Shown: in pieces, positions 62,369 through 64,000 of the stretch | Layout: each line of letters opens with the position of its first letter | Position numbering within the stretch: position 1 is the stretch's first letter | The notes under the pieces: generated by a model | What the model was told of the DNA's origin: nothing | What the model saw: only the letters and a program-made list of their open reading frames with translations | The model's database searches: none | Program-made: the position numbers and the translations under genes | Assembly: GCF_002005445.1 (NCBI RefSeq) | Contig: NZ_CP014692.1 | Coordinates: forward strand, 372,001-436,000 | Direction: 5' to 3' | Length of the DNA: 64,000 bases | From: Acetobacter aceti | GTDB taxonomy: Bacteria; Pseudomonadota; Alphaproteobacteria; Acetobacterales; Acetobacteraceae

Positions 62369-64000
62369 ATGGCTCGCCATCCTGCCAAACGGGCCCATGT
62401 TCTTGCACTTCTGGGCGCCGCGCTGCTGATTGTGACTTTCGGAACCCTGGCCATGCAGCTGGGTAATGAAATGGCGCGGCATGGCCAGATGGACCGTCAG
62501 AGCGCGAGCGCTGACCAGATTCTCCGCTCGCTGGACCGGGAAATTGAACAGGCCCGTATCTGCCGTTTCGCGTGGCTCGCCACGTATGATGAGACCCAGC
62601 GCCAGTGCTTCCACGATGCTCTCGGCCAGATCAATGTGATCAGAGGCGATTTTCCCTCCGTGGAGCACGTTCAGGAGCGTCTGAACCGGATCCGTCCGGC
62701 CAGTCTGGATGAGCTGAAAACGTCTCTGGACACGATTTCAAAATGGGAAGCCTCCGACGACAGCACGCTAAGTCGTCCCGAAACCGATACCATCCTCTCC
62801 AGAACTGACGCAGCCCTCATCAGCCTGACCAGCGTCGATACGGCACGGCGCGAGGGACGTCTTGCCGACATGCTCCGCAACACGAGCTGGCAGAAACGGC
62901 TTGATGCGATCGGCATCATTATCGGCGTGCTGATCATGGTGACGGCCGGGTGGATTCTGGACAGGACTTCGCTTGCAGCCGCGCGTGCCGAGGGGCGCAG
63001 CCGCAATCTCGCGCTTCAGCTTCGGGCCGTGCTCGACAGTCTGGCCATCGGCGTCGCTGTCTTCGGGACTGACGGTCAGCTTCGTCACTGGAATGACCGG
63101 CTTGGCTCCATACTCGGTCTCGACGAGGGCGTTCTCCGCCCGGGTCTGTCATATGACGATCTTAGCGACGCCCTTGTTGTCGATGGGCAGCCGCTGCTCG
63201 AGCCTTTCACCCATGTGGAACATGCGCTCCAGCGTGGCGAATCGGCCCCGCCGGTCATGGTCGAGTGCAAGGGCATCAACGGTGCGGATCTTGAGCTCTG
63301 CCGGACCCTGTTCTTCGCCTCGGATGATGTTCTGCATGCGGAGGATCGCCGGGGCTTCGTGCTGACGGCCAACGACATCACGCTCCGGCTGCGCAGCGAA
63401 CGGGCTCTGGGTGAATCACAGAAACTGCGCGCGGTCGGGCAGCTCACAGCAGGGATAGCTCACGATTTCAAAAATCTTCTGACCGTCATTCTGGGCAACA
63501 TTGAACTCGCTACGGAAGCCAGCGAGGCTTCGGACAGTGAACGGCGACAGCATTGTCTGGATGCCGCGGCGCATGCGGCCAGACGCTCCGAAACCCTGAC
63601 CGGTCAGTTGCTGTCCTTTACCCGTCGGGACAGACCGGCCCCGGATACCGTCGCCCTGGCCGACATTTTCGCTCTGACCAATGGCCTGCTTGCGCGCGTG
63701 ATCGGCCCCCGCATTACTGTCGAGTGCGGAGGAGCCAAAGACATCTGGCATGTGCAGGTCAATCCGGCCCAGCTGGAAAGCGCCCTGCTCAACCTCGCCA
63801 TCAACGCCCGGGACGCCATGCCGGGTGGTGGCAGGGTCAGCATCTGCGCCAGCAATGCGTCATTCCCGACGGCCGTCGACCTGCTGTCGCTGCCTGTCGA
63901 CGCCAATCGTGGCCTGCGCGTTTCGTCCGAGCCGACTCCGTTGCCTGCCGGAGCATGGGTGAGGGTGGATGTCACTGACGATGGCTGCGGGATGGGCCCG
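62369..64000 (+). CDS. Sensor histidine kinase, 3' end outside window
   Basis: 544 codons are visible without a stop. Residues 10-30 and about 183-202 are membrane spans flanking a ~150-residue periplasmic helical sensor. A PAS-like domain follows (about 222-345, LRAVLDSLAIGVAVFGTDGQLRHWNDRL). The phosphoacceptor helix QLTAGIAHDFKNLLTVILGNIEL carries H365. The ATPase domain shows the N box ALLNLAINARDAMPGGG and the G1 start VTDDGCGMGP at the edge. The HDFKNLL variant (HDFNNLL is usual) marks the HWE/hybrid-type kinases that often carry a C-terminal receiver, which would lie beyond the window. GGGAT precedes the ATG weakly. The 269-base gap before it holds no gene. Confidence 0.88.
   Translation, partial: MARHPAKRAHVLALLGAALLIVTFGTLAMQLGNEMARHGQMDRQSASADQILRSLDREIEQARICRFAWLATYDETQRQCFHDALGQINVIRGDFPSVEHVQERLNRIRPASLDELKTSLDTISKWEASDDSTLSRPETDTILSRTDAALISLTSVDTARREGRLADMLRNTSWQKRLDAIGIIIGVLIMVTAGWILDRTSLAAARAEGRSRNLALQLRAVLDSLAIGVAVFGTDGQLRHWNDRLGSILGLDEGVLRPGLSYDDLSDALVVDGQPLLEPFTHVEHALQRGESAPPVMVECKGINGADLELCRTLFFASDDVLHAEDRRGFVLTANDITLRLRSERALGESQKLRAVGQLTAGIAHDFKNLLTVILGNIELATEASEASDSERRQHCLDAAAHAARRSETLTGQLLSFTRRDRPAPDTVALADIFALTNGLLARVIGPRITVECGGAKDIWHVQVNPAQLESALLNLAINARDAMPGGGRVSICASNASFPTAVDLLSLPVDANRGLRVSSEPTPLPAGAWVRVDVTDDGCGMGP

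Overview
The window reads as a chromosomal segment of a GC-rich alphaproteobacterium, most likely an acetic acid bacterium (Acetobacteraceae). The clues are the ffh-rpsP-rimM-trmD-rplS block, a pst/pho cluster and leuCD, an OpgC-type acyltransferase, and two Hint-domain (Hedgehog/intein-like) surface proteins of a kind common in Acetobacteraceae. The genus is an inference. No rRNA, tRNA, CRISPR array, prophage or complete insertion sequence was found.

Layout. 1-2500: end of ffh, then rpsP, rimM, trmD and rplS, tightly packed on the + strand. 3030-6051: a DUF763 protein and a glycosyltransferase. 6283-12829 (minus strand): a phosphate module transcribed pstC-pstA-pstB-phoU-phoB-phoR-pstS, with Pho-box-like repeats before pstC and before pstS. 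13104-14203: a small lipoprotein coupled to a nitroreductase. 14416-22936 (minus): Tim44-like protein, PmbA/TldE, an M16 peptidase, threonine synthase, a Yellow/MRJP-like secreted protein, a YegD-like Hsp70 and a degenerate EAL protein. 23886-25976: a Tat-exported phospholipase C.

26069-32376 is the most interesting part. A 1700-residue AIDA-repeat protein ends in a Hint domain, and its stop codon overlaps the start of an Aah/TibC-type autotransporter heptosyltransferase. The two genes therefore look like a dedicated adhesin and its glycosylating enzyme, but the adhesin has neither an autotransporter barrel nor a visible signal peptide. A second, smaller Hint protein at 46729 is followed 11 bases later by a group-1 glycosyltransferase with two N-terminal beta-rich repeats. 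The pattern 'Hint passenger plus sugar transferase' thus occurs twice in 25 kb.

The rest: a B12-type radical SAM enzyme (32651), leuD and leuC, a membrane methyltransferase-like protein, a TPR protein, uracil-DNA glycosylase, a lytic transglycosylase, an SGNH hydrolase next to OpgC, the Fe-S carrier Mrp/ApbC, ispE, a long amidohydrolase, a secreted hypothetical protein, an alpha/beta hydrolase, an AT-rich two-domain glycosyltransferase (GT32-like plus GT61), heme A synthase, a VTT-domain membrane protein, a Bcr/CflA-type MFS exporter, and a histidine kinase cut by the right edge. Many genes concern the cell surface: at least four sugar transferases, two repeat adhesins, OpgC, a lytic transglycosylase and phospholipase C.
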